NCBI RefSeq assembly: GCF_022808935.1
Contig: NZ_JAKZFR010000004.1
Coordinates: 186,001-250,000, forward strand
Length of the DNA: 64,000 nt
Reading direction: 5' to 3'
Origin: Geothrix sp. SG200
GTDB lineage: Bacteria > Acidobacteriota > Holophagae > Holophagales > Holophagaceae
The notes under the pieces are model-generated. The model saw only the letters and a program-made list of their open reading frames with translations, made no database searches and had not been told where the DNA came from. Position numbers and translations under genes: made by a program. This document shows positions 1-11,180 of this stretch, piece after piece. How positions within the stretch are numbered: the stretch's first letter is position 1; each line of letters opens with the position of its first letter.

Positions 1-228
1 GGAGCCGGGCCCGCCGTGGAGCAGCAACAGCTTGATGCGCGGGTTGTTCCCGAACCGCTTGGTCCAGACTTTGAAGGTGCCCTTGGGCGTCTGGATGGGG
101 ATGAGCTTCACCCCGCCCTCCCGGACCTTGGCGCTGTCCGAGAAGTAGGTCCTCAGGGTGGGCTTCTGCGCGAGGACAGGGCTCGCGACGGCCAGCAGGC
201 CGAGGAAGAAGGCGAGGGCGCGGCGCAT
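1..228 (-). CDS. Secreted alpha/beta hydrolase, proline iminopeptidase-like (5' part only)
   Basis: This gene runs off the left edge; only the first 76 codons are present. The protein starts with a signal peptide (MRRALAFFLGLLAVASPVLA, cleavage likely before QKP) and ends at the edge with LLLLHGGPGS. HGGPG is the oxyanion-hole motif of the proline iminopeptidase branch (S33) of alpha/beta hydrolases; the catalytic Ser, Asp and His would lie outside the window. The ATG is preceded by GGAG. It lies 26 bp downstream of the fumarylacetoacetase-like gene on the same strand, so the two are probably co-transcribed. An exported aminopeptidase or esterase is inferred; the exact substrate cannot be seen. 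Confidence 0.8.
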   Translation of the reverse strand, partial: MRRALAFFLGLLAVASPVLAQKPTLRTYFSDSAKVREGGVKLIPIQTPKGTFKVWTKRFGNNPRIKLLLLHGGPGS

Positions 229-254
229 GGTGGCTCCTGGGAGGATGAACCAGT

Positions 255-1274
255 CTAGTCCCCGGCCGGGCCAGAGGGCGTGCCGGCATAGAGGTCGGGC
301 AGCATGCCGCCCACCAGGTGGGGGGGCATGCCCGCCAGCCGCTCGGGCACGTGGGTGATGGTGTTCACCAGCCGGCCCAGGCCCTCGATCTCCAGCACCA
401 CCTCGTCGCCGGCCTTGAGCCAGAGGTTGTCGGTGACCTTCGAGCCGTTCAGCTCCAATAGGCAGCCCGTCCCCACGGTGCCGCTGCCGATGACCTCACC
501 GGGGTGCATCTGGATGCCGTAGCTGGTGCGCTGGAGGATCTGGGCGAAGGTCCAGTTCATGCTGTCCGCATTCCCATCGGACAGGCGGTGTCCATTCACC
601 TCGCAGGTCATGCGGGCGTGGAGCAGCTCCCCGGCGGGCGTCTTCTCCAGATCCAGCTCGTCCTTGGTCACCAGCCAGGGGCCCAGGCTGGTGGCGAAGT
701 CCTTGCCCTTGCAGGGGCCGAGGGACAGCTTCATCTCCTCTATCTGGAGCATGCGGGCGCTCCAGTCGTTCATCACCAGGTATCCGAAGATGGCGTCGTC
801 AGCCTCCTCCAGCGTGGCGTTCTTCAGGGGGCGACCTGTGACGATGGCCACCTCCAGCTCGAAGTCCAGGCGCGTCAGGTGGTGATCCTGCACCTGCACC
901 TCGCCGGGGCCCGTGACGGCCAGGTGGTTGGTGAAGTAGGTGACGGGGAAGAGGTCGAACTCGGGGATCATGTCGAGGCCGCGGTTGCGGCGGGCCGTGG
1001 CCACGTGCTGGCGGAAGGCGTAGCCGTCGCGCATGGAGACGGGCCGGGGGATGGGCGCCAGCAGGCGCACGGTGCCGGGATCCACCAGGGCCTGGGCCGG
1101 CGGGGCCGCGGCCAGGGCCCGGGCCAGGGGCATGAGCTCGTCCTGGCGGCGGATGAGGGTCAGCATGTCCACGGCCAGGCGCGGCTCGGCGGCGGCGAAG
1201 TCGAGGATGCGGCCGTCCGCCATGACGGCGCCGATCTTCTCCGCGTCGGCCTTCAAGAAAGTCACCAGCTTCAT
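255..1274 (-). CDS. Fumarylacetoacetate hydrolase family protein
   Basis: A 339-residue protein of the FAH superfamily. The N-terminal region (about 1-75) resembles the short bacterial fumarylacetoacetases, and the catalytic FAH fold follows. Visible family features are the acidic metal-site segment FELEVAIV near residue 135, FGYLVMNDWSARMLQ, LGPCKGKDFATSLGPWLVT, and the C-terminal GDEVVLEIEGLGRL. Its length matches the approximately 330-340 residue fumarylacetoacetases that cleave the last intermediate of tyrosine/homogentisate degradation into fumarate and acetoacetate. No other tyrosine-degradation gene is in the window, so the substrate is an inference. The start has GGAGCGACCG directly upstream. 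It is divergent from the MBL-fold gene, with a 94-bp shared promoter region. Confidence 0.85.
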   Translation of the reverse strand: MKLVTFLKADAEKIGAVMADGRILDFAAAEPRLAVDMLTLIRRQDELMPLARALAAAPPAQALVDPGTVRLLAPIPRPVSMRDGYAFRQHVATARRNRGLDMIPEFDLFPVTYFTNHLAVTGPGEVQVQDHHLTRLDFELEVAIVTGRPLKNATLEEADDAIFGYLVMNDWSARMLQIEEMKLSLGPCKGKDFATSLGPWLVTKDELDLEKTPAGELLHARMTCEVNGHRLSDGNADSMNWTFAQILQRTSYGIQMHPGEVIGSGTVGTGCLLELNGSKVTDNLWLKAGDEVVLEIEGLGRLVNTITHVPERLAGMPPHLVGGMLPDLYAGTPSGPAGD

Positions 1275-1368
1275 CGGTCGCTCCAGGGCAGGAAACCCAG
1301 TCTACAGCTGGAAAAACACGACTCGGGCATCGTCATTCGGGAGGCGCGGGATCCGGTACACTCAGGCC

Positions 1369-2265
1369 ATGCGCGCCCTCCTCCTCGCCACGACCCTCCT
1401 CCTGCCGGGAACCGCCATGACGCCCTCTGCCCCCGCGACCGCCACCCGCCTCGAGCCGCTGCGCCTGGGTCGATTGCAGGTGTGGAAGCTGCAGGACGGC
1501 CAGATCTCCCTCGCCGCGTCGCTGCTCAAGGGCCTCGACGCCGCCGAGGCGCGGCGGATGCTGGGCGGCAGGGACGCCGCGGACACGCCGGTGAACGCCT
1601 TCCTCGTGCGGATGCCGGGCCACACCGTCCTGGTGGATACGGGCATGGGCAAGGATCCCGAGGAGAACTCGGGCCACCTGGAAGCGCAGCTCGCCGCGGC
1701 GGGCGTGGCGCCCGCCGACATCGACCTGGTCCTCATCACCCACGAGCACTTCGACCACATCGGCGGGCTGCTGAAGGCCGATGGCACGCGGGCCTTCCCC
1801 AGGGCGGTCCTGCGGGTGGCCCGCCGCGAGCACGCCTTCTGGACGGAGGATCCCGCGGGCCTGCCCGAGCGCCTGCGGGACCGGGCGCCGAAGCTGAAGG
1901 CTCTCTTCGAGACCTACGGGAAGGCCGGAGCTTTCCGGCCCTTCGAGGACGGCGAGGAACTCGCCCCGGGCCTCCGCGCCCTCCCGGCCCACGGCCATAC
2001 CGGCGGCCACACGGTCTACGCCTTCACCTCCGAGGGCCGAGAGCTCTGGTGCATCGGCGACCTCATCCACTTCGGGGCGGTGCAGTTCCAGCACCCGGAA
2101 GCGGGCGTGGCCTTCGACCTGGACGGGGACCGCGCCGTCAAGGTCCGCCAGGAGCTGTTCCGCGAAGCCGCCCGCCGGCAGGTGGTCCTGGCCGGTTCCC
2201 ACCTGCCGCGGATCGTGCGGATCGCGCCGAAGGGCACGGGCTACGAAGCCGTGTCAGTGCCCTGA
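1369..2265 (+). CDS. Exported MBL-fold metallohydrolase (lactonase-like)
   Basis: A 298-residue protein with an N-terminal signal peptide (MRALLLATTLLLPGTAM...). The metallo-beta-lactamase fold is shown by the HEHFDH metal motif (about residue 125), VDTGMG before it, HGHTGGHT for the next histidine ligand, IGDLIHF for the bridging aspartate and a late AGSHLP histidine. This set fits the AiiA-like lactonase/hydrolase branch that binds two zinc ions. The frame continues far upstream of this ATG, but the signal peptide defines the real start. It is probably periplasmic. The substrate is not known from sequence. Confidence 0.85.
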   Translation: MRALLLATTLLLPGTAMTPSAPATATRLEPLRLGRLQVWKLQDGQISLAASLLKGLDAAEARRMLGGRDAADTPVNAFLVRMPGHTVLVDTGMGKDPEENSGHLEAQLAAAGVAPADIDLVLITHEHFDHIGGLLKADGTRAFPRAVLRVARREHAFWTEDPAGLPERLRDRAPKLKALFETYGKAGAFRPFEDGEELAPGLRALPAHGHTGGHTVYAFTSEGRELWCIGDLIHFGAVQFQHPEAGVAFDLDGDRAVKVRQELFREAARRQVVLAGSHLPRIVRIAPKGTGYEAVSVP

Positions 2266-2275
2266 TGCTTCCCGA

Positions 2276-2484
2276 CGTCAAGGCAACAAGAAGAACGCGA
2301 AGGGCGCTGAGAAATACGCGAAGAGCGCGAAAAACAAGCTCTGGTGTTACAGCATAGGACCTCCGGGCTGCGCATCGCGCGACCTGGGGCCGGAGGCCCG
2401 GATGTCCGATGCCGACGCGCCAGCGCGAACTTTCGCGCCCTTCGCTTCCCTTATTCGCGGTCTTCGCGTTCCTCTTTTCAGGCT
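2276..2484. repeat. Imperfect palindromic intergenic repeat (GCGAAGAACGCGAAG type)
   Basis: The approximately 230 bp between the MBL-fold gene and bioA hold no gene. The left part repeats units like AACGCGAAGGGCGC and ACGCGAAGAGCGCGAAAAA. The right part carries the same units inverted (TTTCGCGCCCTTCGC, GGTCTTCGCGTTCC). Together they form a long imperfect inverted repeat between two convergent genes. It may act as a terminator structure, but there is no clean hairpin plus T-tract. It looks like the purine-rich palindromes at 31071 and 33670. Confidence 0.55.
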
Positions 2485-2499
2485 ATGGGTGATGCCGCA

Positions 2500-3858
2500 T
2501 CAGAGCAGCTCCAGCAGGGTCTCGGCGGCCTCGCGGATCCGTGCGGGGGGCGTGCTGAGGGGCGGCAGCAGGTAGAGGCAGTCGCCCATGGGGCGCACCA
2601 GCAGCCCGTGCTCCAGGGCGCGGCGGTGGAGGCGCCAGCCGAAGCGATCATCGGTCGGGTGGGCCTCGCCGGTGGCGGGATCCACCAGGCGGCAGGCGCC
2701 GATGGTTCCCAGCACGCGAGCCTGGCGCACGGCGGGATGGGCGGCCAGGGCCGTGAAGGCTGCCTTCATCGCTTCGTTCAGGGCGGCGGCGTTGGCCAGC
2801 ACCGGCTCGTCGTCGAAGAGGGCCAGGCTGGCGCAGGCCACGGCGCAGGCGGCGGGGTTGCCGGTGTAGCTGTGGCCGTGGAGGAAGGCCCGTCCCGAGG
2901 CGGGTGTGCCCCAGAAGTGGCCGTAGAGCTCCTCGGTGGCCCAGGTCATGGACAAGGGCAAGGTGCCGCCCGTGAGGCCCTTGGAGAGGCAGAGCAGGTC
3001 CGGCGCGATGCCGGCTTGTTCACAGGCGAGGAAGGTGCCGGTGCGGCCGAAGCCCGTGGCCACCTCATCGAGGATGAGGTAGACGCCGTGAGCGTCGCAC
3101 TGGGCGCGCAGCTCCCGCAGCAGCTCCGGCGGCCACATGCGCATGCCTCCGGCGCACTGGATGAGGGGCTCCGCGATGAAGGCGGCCAGGCGCTCGCCGT
3201 ACGTGGCGAAGAAGGCGGCCATGGCCTGGCGGGCCGCCTCCAGGCGGTCCGGCCATCCATCCAGATCCGGGGCGAGCTCGCAGCGGGGATCCTCGGGCAC
3301 TTCCAGCCGCTCGCAGGCCAGCAGCAGGGGCCGGAAGAGGCTGGTCATGAAGTTGTCCAGCTCGCCCACGCCCACGGCGCCCAGCGTGTCGCCGTGGTAG
3401 CCGCCGCGCAGGGCGCCGAAGCGGTCGCGGCCCTTCTGGCCCCGCTGGAGCTGGGCCTGGAAGGCCATCTTGAGGGCCACCTCCACGGCGGTGCTGCCGT
3501 CGTCGGAGAAGAAGGCGCGGGTGAGGTTCTGCGGCAGCTTCGGCCGCAGCCGTACCACCAGCTCCAGGGCGGGCTCGTGGGTGAAGCCGGCGAACATCAC
3601 ATGGTCGAGTTTCGCGGCCTGACGCTCCAGGGCGCTCACCAGCCTCGGGTGGCCGTGGCCGTGGAGGCAGGTCCACCAGCTGGAGACGCCGTCCAGCACC
3701 CGCTCTCCGTTGGCCAGAAGCAGGTCGCAGCCCTCCCCGCCGATCACGGGCGCCGGCGGGTCGGCCTCGTGCACCTGCATCTGCGTGAAGGGGTGCCACA
3801 CATGGGCGCGGTTCAGGGCGAGGCGGTCGGTCCAGTCGGGGGGCAGGGGCGTCGGCAT
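2500..3858 (-). CDS. bioA: Adenosylmethionine-8-amino-7-oxononanoate aminotransferase
   Basis: A 452-residue class III PLP aminotransferase. It transfers the amino group of S-adenosylmethionine to KAPA, giving DAPA in biotin synthesis. BioA signatures are HVWHPFTQMQ at the N terminus (substrate and SAM pocket), DGVSSWWTCLHGHGHP, YHGDTLGA, ILDEVATGFGRTG (PLP-binding aspartate region) and SKGLTGG with the PLP lysine. Length is typical. Its start lies 20 bp after the stop of the membrane sensor gene, so both are probably on one transcript with bioD further upstream. bioB and bioC are not in the window. Confidence 0.95.
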   Translation of the reverse strand: MPTPLPPDWTDRLALNRAHVWHPFTQMQVHEADPPAPVIGGEGCDLLLANGERVLDGVSSWWTCLHGHGHPRLVSALERQAAKLDHVMFAGFTHEPALELVVRLRPKLPQNLTRAFFSDDGSTAVEVALKMAFQAQLQRGQKGRDRFGALRGGYHGDTLGAVGVGELDNFMTSLFRPLLLACERLEVPEDPRCELAPDLDGWPDRLEAARQAMAAFFATYGERLAAFIAEPLIQCAGGMRMWPPELLRELRAQCDAHGVYLILDEVATGFGRTGTFLACEQAGIAPDLLCLSKGLTGGTLPLSMTWATEELYGHFWGTPASGRAFLHGHSYTGNPAACAVACASLALFDDEPVLANAAALNEAMKAAFTALAAHPAVRQARVLGTIGACRLVDPATGEAHPTDDRFGWRLHRRALEHGLLVRPMGDCLYLLPPLSTPPARIREAAETLLELL

Positions 3859-3878
3859 GGCTCCAGTCTAGGCCAGCC

Positions 3879-5741
3879 TCAACCTGGCTCCTCCGGGCGC
3901 AGGTCCGGATAGAGCCGCCGGGCGCAGTCCGGGCAGATGCCGTGGGTGAAGTCGGCCTCGGTGTGCTCGGAGATGTAGGTCTCCAGCTGGTTCCAGGAGC
4001 CCTTGTCGTCGCGGATCTTCTTGCAAGAGGCGCAGATGGGGATGATGCCGTGGAGCGTCTTGATGGTGTCCAGGGCGGTCTGCAGCTCCTGGGTGCGCGT
4101 GGCCACCCGCTGCTCGAGGGTGGCCTTCATGTCGCTCAGCTCGCGGAAGGAGACACGGAGCGCGTCAGTCATCTGCCGGAAGCGGTCGTTGAGGTGCTGG
4201 GTCTCCCTGATGCGGCTGGGGGGCAGGGTCAGGTCGGTGCCCGGACCCTCCCCGAGGCGCTCGGGAAAGGCGCGGGTGGCTTCTTCGAGGCGGGCGATGG
4301 CCGCGGTGAACCCCCGGCTGAGCAGGTGGGCCAGGGCGATGGTCAGGAGGATGAGGAGCAGCAGCGTGCCGAGGCCCCGGATGGTGATCCGGCTCAGGCT
4401 CGAGATCACCGGGACCTGGGGGGATTCCACCACCAGCTTCCAGGGGAGCTGCGGGCTCAGGAGGCCCTCCTGGACGATGAAGGACTCGCTCCACCGCTGC
4501 ATGGTGCTGCGCCCCGGCCGGGCCGGGGGGATGACGTGCCAGACGCCCTCACCGAGTGGGCGGCGCTCGCCGGGCGGCGGCGCGAAGGGTGACATCATGG
4601 CCAGGTCCTTCCGGGTGCTGGCGACCACCCGCCCGGACCGGTCGAGCAGGGTCAGCCGGGCGTCGGCGGAGCCGGCGATAATGGCGAGAACCTCATGGAT
4701 CTGCGTGGCATCCACGATGCCGATGCAGTAGCCGTCATACCGTCCATCCCTGATCACGGGGACCACGAGAGAGATGACCGGCTCCGGCCTGCCGACACGA
4801 CCCATGACGATGTCAGCCACCCAGGGCCTGAGGGACTGCCGCAGGGTCGGAATGTAGGGCCGATCAGAGAAGTTCCGCCCGAGGGTGGAGTGGCCCAGGT
4901 CATCGACCAGGGGGCTGAAGGCGATGACGTCCGCATGGACATCCAGCACGCCGGCCCGCTTGAAGGCCGGCATGGCCGTCCGGATGGCTTCCACGGTTCG
5001 CTGCAGATCCTCCCGCCGCTGGTTGGGCAGGGAGGCCAGGCTCGCCAGCGTGGCGATGCTCTGGTGCCGGTCCTCGATCCAGGTCTGGAGCATCTGGCGG
5101 CCCACCAGGTCCAGTGCGGCGCTCTGGCGGAGCATGTCCTGCTGGCCCCTGCGGGCCTCCTGGCGGACGATGACCGTCAGGAAGAGAAGGGCCGGGAAGG
5201 TCACGAGGGACACGGCCGTGACGAAGACCACGGAACGGAAGGCCGGGCGGACCTCTCCGACCCCGCGGGATCGCGCCCGCCAGGCCAGGTGGAGGATGCA
5301 GGCCAACAGGGCGTTGAGAATGCCGTTGATGGCCTGCTTCAGGAAGATCAACCCCGTCGTCTGGGCCGGGACCCGAAGCACGAGGTGGTAGAACACCCAG
5401 ATCAGGGGGATCCCCAGGGCGCCCCAGAAGAGGAGGTCCGCCAGGAGGAGATCCCACGAGCGACGCCGCACGAGCCAGCCCACGAAGAGGGCCTCGCCCG
5501 CAAAGATCACCATGGCCCAGGGATGGTTCCAGAGGATCCAGGTGGCGCTGCCCGCGATGAGGGCCGCCACCACGCCGGGCCCCTCGCCGGCGTGGAGGAT
5601 TACGAGCATCACGAAGACCGATCCGAAGATGAGGTCCACATTGAAGAAGATCTCGTAGCGCAACAGGTTGACCAGCAGCCCGACGACTCCGAACAGAAGC
5701 GGGAGCATCAACCGGCGTCGCAGAGGCGTGGGGGCTGACAT
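3879..5741 (-). CDS. Membrane sensor protein with extracytoplasmic Cache-type domain and C-terminal CxxC-CxxC motif; no kinase
   Basis: A 620-residue protein. I chose ATG 5741 over the in-frame start 29 codons upstream because GGGAAGGA lies just before it. About six to eight hydrophobic segments (residues 10-190) resemble a MASE-type sensor. Next come a periplasmic double-Cache-like region (about 210-430), another TM segment, a HAMP-like stretch and a coiled coil. The protein ends in IPICASCKKIRDDKGSWNQ and HGICPDCARRLYP, a four-cysteine motif seen at the end of many orphan sensory proteins and probably metal-binding. No HisKA, HATPase, GGDEF or MCP domain is present. It sits between bioD and bioA, so a link to biotin-gene expression is possible but unproven. 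Confidence 0.8.
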   Translation of the reverse strand: MSAPTPLRRRLMLPLLFGVVGLLVNLLRYEIFFNVDLIFGSVFVMLVILHAGEGPGVVAALIAGSATWILWNHPWAMVIFAGEALFVGWLVRRRSWDLLLADLLFWGALGIPLIWVFYHLVLRVPAQTTGLIFLKQAINGILNALLACILHLAWRARSRGVGEVRPAFRSVVFVTAVSLVTFPALLFLTVIVRQEARRGQQDMLRQSAALDLVGRQMLQTWIEDRHQSIATLASLASLPNQRREDLQRTVEAIRTAMPAFKRAGVLDVHADVIAFSPLVDDLGHSTLGRNFSDRPYIPTLRQSLRPWVADIVMGRVGRPEPVISLVVPVIRDGRYDGYCIGIVDATQIHEVLAIIAGSADARLTLLDRSGRVVASTRKDLAMMSPFAPPPGERRPLGEGVWHVIPPARPGRSTMQRWSESFIVQEGLLSPQLPWKLVVESPQVPVISSLSRITIRGLGTLLLLILLTIALAHLLSRGFTAAIARLEEATRAFPERLGEGPGTDLTLPPSRIRETQHLNDRFRQMTDALRVSFRELSDMKATLEQRVATRTQELQTALDTIKTLHGIIPICASCKKIRDDKGSWNQLETYISEHTEADFTHGICPDCARRLYPDLRPEEPG

Positions 5742-5885
5742 CGAATCCTTCCCGGGGGGAATGGGAAAGGCTGAAGGGGTGCTGAACGGCTTTTCAGCCG
5801 GGCTCGGAGCATCCGCAAGCGATGGCATCAGAGGGTGCGAGCCGCCTGAAGATAGCGTAGGAATCGGCTCGATGGGCTCTGGATG

Positions 5886-6515
5886 TTATTTCAGGACATG
5901 CACGGGAATGGGAAGGAATCCCTGCAGAACGGTCGCATTCTCGTCTGTTGCTTCCTGGGTCGCGCCATCGGCGCCTGGGTTGAGCAGCACGGCCTCGATC
6001 CGCCAGCCGCGGAGCATGAGGGCCTCGGCGCTGAGCAGGGTGTGGTTCAAGGTGCCGAGGCCGCCCAGGGCCACCAGCACGCAGGGGATCTTAAGGTCTG
6101 TGGCCCACGCCAGGAAGTGCCGGTTCGGCGCCAGGGGCACCATGAGGCCGCCCACGCCTTCCAGCAGGATGCGGCCATCGGCGGGGCGGCGGCACCATGC
6201 GGCGGTGGCCTCGAGGTCGAGGGCGCGTCCTTCCCGCAGGGCCGCGGCCAGGGGAGACAGGGGCGCCCGCAGGAGGACGCAGCTTTCGGCGGTGATGCCG
6301 GGGCCGACCACGGCGCTGGCATCAGCCTCGGGGTGATCCGGCCGGTCCACGCCCGTCTGGAAGGGCTTGCGGTAGCTCACGGGACCCGAAGCGGCCCAGG
6401 CCCTCGCGATGCGCGAGGACACAAAGGTCTTCCCCACGCCCGTCCCGGTGCCGAGGACCCAAAGCGGGCTGGGGAGGGCGTCCAGGTCGAGCCTGGGAGC
6501 GGCCGGAGGCCTCAG
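5886..6515 (-). CDS. bioD: Dethiobiotin synthetase (start codon uncertain, possibly CTG)
   Basis: BioD uses ATP and CO2 to close the ureido ring of DAPA, giving dethiobiotin. The P-loop GTGTGVGKT, the segment VSYRKPFQTG and the later EGVGGLMVPL motif identify the family. The first standard start in frame, GTG at 6437, falls inside the P-loop (it encodes the V of TGVGKT) and cannot give a working protein. Upstream the frame stays open but has no ATG, GTG or TTG within reach. The coordinate given uses a CTG whose CTGA overlaps the stop of the preceding TPR gene, giving 209 residues. A second CTG lies closer to the P-loop (before DALPSPLWVLG). Translational coupling to the TPR gene is likely. 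Confidence 0.8.
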   Translation of the reverse strand: MRPPAAPRLDLDALPSPLWVLGTGTGVGKTFVSSRIARAWAASGPVSYRKPFQTGVDRPDHPEADASAVVGPGITAESCVLLRAPLSPLAAALREGRALDLEATAAWCRRPADGRILLEGVGGLMVPLAPNRHFLAWATDLKIPCVLVALGGLGTLNHTLLSAEALMLRGWRIEAVLLNPGADGATQEATDENATVLQGFLPIPVHVLK

Positions 6516-7159
6516 CGGGGCGCCGCCCCGGTCTTGAGCTGAGCCAGCAGCTGCCGGGCCTGGACGGCCTGGGGGCTGTTCGGGGCCATGACCAACACCT
6601 TGTTGAAGGCCTTGGCCGCTTCATCGGGCTTGTTGAGATCGCCGGCGTACACGATGCCGAGGTTGAAGACGCTGGGCACGTGGGAGGGATTGATCTTGCC
6701 GGCCTTCTGGAAGTTGGCGATGGCCTTGTCGAACTGGTTGAGCTGGCGGTACATCACGCCCTGGTCCGTGAGGATGTCGGCGTCATCGGGCTTCAGGGCC
6801 AGGGCCTTGGCATAGGCCTCCACCGCCTTCTGCGGCTGGTGGCTGTCGAAGTAGTCATTGCCGAGGCCCACCCAGGCGTCGTGGTTCTTGGGCTCGGCCT
6901 TCACAAGGGCTTCCAGCTTGATGATGCGGGCCTGCATCTCCGCGTTGGGGAGGCCCATGCCCGGCGGGATCTGGCCGGGGGCCGGGGCTCCCGCGGCCAT
7001 GCCGCCGCCCAGGGAGGGCGCCTGCATCACCACGCCCCCTGCAGGGGTGGCGGGGGTGGGGGAGGCAGCATCCTTGGCGCCGCTGCCGCCGACGAGGTAG
7101 CCCGCGAGGAATCCCACGGCAAGGCCTCCGACCAAGGCGAACATGGTGTTCCGATTCAA
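6512..7159 (-). CDS. Membrane-anchored TPR protein
   Basis: A 215-residue protein with one N-terminal transmembrane segment (MFALVGGLAVGFLAGYLVGG), a Pro/Ala/Gly-rich linker and three to four tetratricopeptide repeats (for example AWVGLGNDYFDSHQPQKAVE and PDEAAKAF). It is similar in layout to NrfG/CcmH-type TPR proteins, but nothing here ties it to cytochrome maturation. The start is TTG at 7159, supported by a strong AGGAGGT five bases upstream. Its stop overlaps the probable bioD start. The role is probably protein-protein interaction at the membrane, and the reason for its linkage to biotin genes is unknown. Confidence 0.8.
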   Translation of the reverse strand: MNRNTMFALVGGLAVGFLAGYLVGGSGAKDAASPTPATPAGGVVMQAPSLGGGMAAGAPAPGQIPPGMGLPNAEMQARIIKLEALVKAEPKNHDAWVGLGNDYFDSHQPQKAVEAYAKALALKPDDADILTDQGVMYRQLNQFDKAIANFQKAGKINPSHVPSVFNLGIVYAGDLNKPDEAAKAFNKVLVMAPNSPQAVQARQLLAQLKTGAAPR

Positions 7160-7324
7160 AAGCCACCTCCTGAAGACCTTCCGGTCGCCTGGAATTCTCC
7201 CACAGGTTGCATCCAGGGGGCTGGGCCGATGGGCCGCCAGTTGAGCCTCCCGGATCCGGTGGGTTCGTGCCAGGATAATTCCGATCCCAGGTCCAGATCC
7301 GAGCCTACATCAATCGAGGTGTCC

Positions 7325-9925
<2,601 letters not shown>

Positions 9926-9948
9926 CCCCCGCCGGGCTTCGCGGGCCG

Positions 9949-11091
9949 TCAGGTCCCCGAAGCCTCCAAGGCCAGGGCCTCCGCGAGGGCCAGGATCTGC
10001 GAGTCCTCCAGGTGGGCGCCGGTGGTGATCCGCAGGCGCGCCGAGCCCTCCGGCACCGTGGGAGGGCGCACGGCCCGCACATCGAAGCCCCGGGCCTGGA
10101 GGCGGCCGGCCAGGCGCACCGCTTCCGCATCAGGGCCCACGGGCACCGGGACGATGGCCGAAGGCGCCTGGGCCTGCCCCAGGGCCCGTCGGAGAAGGGT
10201 GGCGTGGGCCTGGGCCCGCTCGCGTCGCCAGGGCTCCGCCAGAGCGAGGCGCACGCCTGCCAGGGCCGCGCCGACGACGGGCGGCGGCAGGGCCGTGGAG
10301 AAGATGAAACCCCGGGCCGTGTTGACCAGATGCTCGCGCATCAGGCCGTCGCAGCAGATGAAAGCCCCGAAGGACCCCAGGGCCTTGCCGAGGGTGCCCA
10401 TGACCAGCGGCACGCGGCCGTGGACGCTCTGGTGCTGGGCCAGGCCGGCGCCGTCCGCGCCGAGGAGGCCCGTGGCGTGGGCCTCGTCGACCAGGAGCAG
10501 GGCGCCGTGGCGGTCGCACAGAGCCAGCAGGCCCGGCAGGTCCGCCGCGTCGCCATCCATGCTGAATACTGCGTCCGTCGCCACCAGGGCCAGGGCGCCC
10601 CCCGGGGCCGAGGCCCGCCAGAGCTCGAGCTGCCGCGCGAGGTCCTCCAGGTCCAAGTGCCTGTAGATGCCCAGGAAGGCGCCTCCGGCCCGGGCCAGGC
10701 GGCAGCCGTCCACCAGCGAGGCGTGGTTGAGGGCGTCGGAGAAGACGGCATCGCCGGTGCCGGCCAGGGCGGGGATGAGCGTGGCGTTGGCCTGGAAGCC
10801 GGTGTTGAAGAGCAGGCAGGCCTCCGCGCCCTTCCAGGCGGCGAGGGCCGCCTCCAGCTCGTCATGGAGGGGGGTGGTGCCCCGGAGGAGGCGCGCGCCT
10901 CCCGCGCCGGCCCCGTGTTCGCGGGCCGCCGACGCGGCGGCCTCGGCCAACCGCGGGTCCCGCCGCAGCCCCAGGTAGTCGTTGGAGCAGAAGTCCACGC
11001 CCGCGGGCGGGCGGATGGCCCGGTCGCGGCCCAGGGAACGGCGCCGATCCGCCTGATGCCGGAGGCGTTGCAGCCAGGGTGGGGGGATCAC
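9949..11091 (-). CDS. bioF: 8-amino-7-oxononanoate synthase
   Basis: A PLP enzyme of the alpha-oxoamine synthase family that condenses pimeloyl-ACP/CoA with alanine to give KAPA, the first ring-side step of biotin synthesis. Signatures are FCSNDYLGL, GSGG-like GAGGARLLRGTTPLH, FNTGFQANATLIPAL, DALNHASLVDGCRL, LVDEAHATGLLG and GTLGKALGSFGAF with the PLP lysine. I place the start at GTG 11091 (VIPPPWLQRL), which has GAGG four bases upstream and gives 380 residues, the usual length. The ATG 22 codons further up would intrude into the divergent promoter region. It is transcribed separately from the bioD-bioA group. Confidence 0.93.
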   Translation of the reverse strand: MIPPPWLQRLRHQADRRRSLGRDRAIRPPAGVDFCSNDYLGLRRDPRLAEAAASAAREHGAGAGGARLLRGTTPLHDELEAALAAWKGAEACLLFNTGFQANATLIPALAGTGDAVFSDALNHASLVDGCRLARAGGAFLGIYRHLDLEDLARQLELWRASAPGGALALVATDAVFSMDGDAADLPGLLALCDRHGALLLVDEAHATGLLGADGAGLAQHQSVHGRVPLVMGTLGKALGSFGAFICCDGLMREHLVNTARGFIFSTALPPPVVGAALAGVRLALAEPWRRERAQAHATLLRRALGQAQAPSAIVPVPVGPDAEAVRLAGRLQARGFDVRAVRPPTVPEGSARLRITTGAHLEDSQILALAEALALEASGT

Positions 11092-11180
11092 GGAACCTCG
11101 GGGTCCTTGGAGGCAGGGTAAGGGTGGGGGGAATGTTAGGATCTGAGGGGGATCCACATGGGTCCCCCTTGGAGCGTGGC

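Noticed and set aside
1-228. Possibility that the partial hydrolase is BioH, given nearby biotin genes
   Set aside because: HGGPG and the signal peptide point to an exported proline iminopeptidase-like enzyme, and it is linked to the FAH-type gene, not to bio genes.
2344-3912. Long plus-strand frame opposite bioA
   Set aside because: Shadow of bioA; the translation is low-complexity with no motif.
6680-7324. Upstream extension of the hybrid kinase frame
   Set aside because: It overlaps the TPR gene antisense and shows no domain; the signal/TM region and GAGG site start at 7325.
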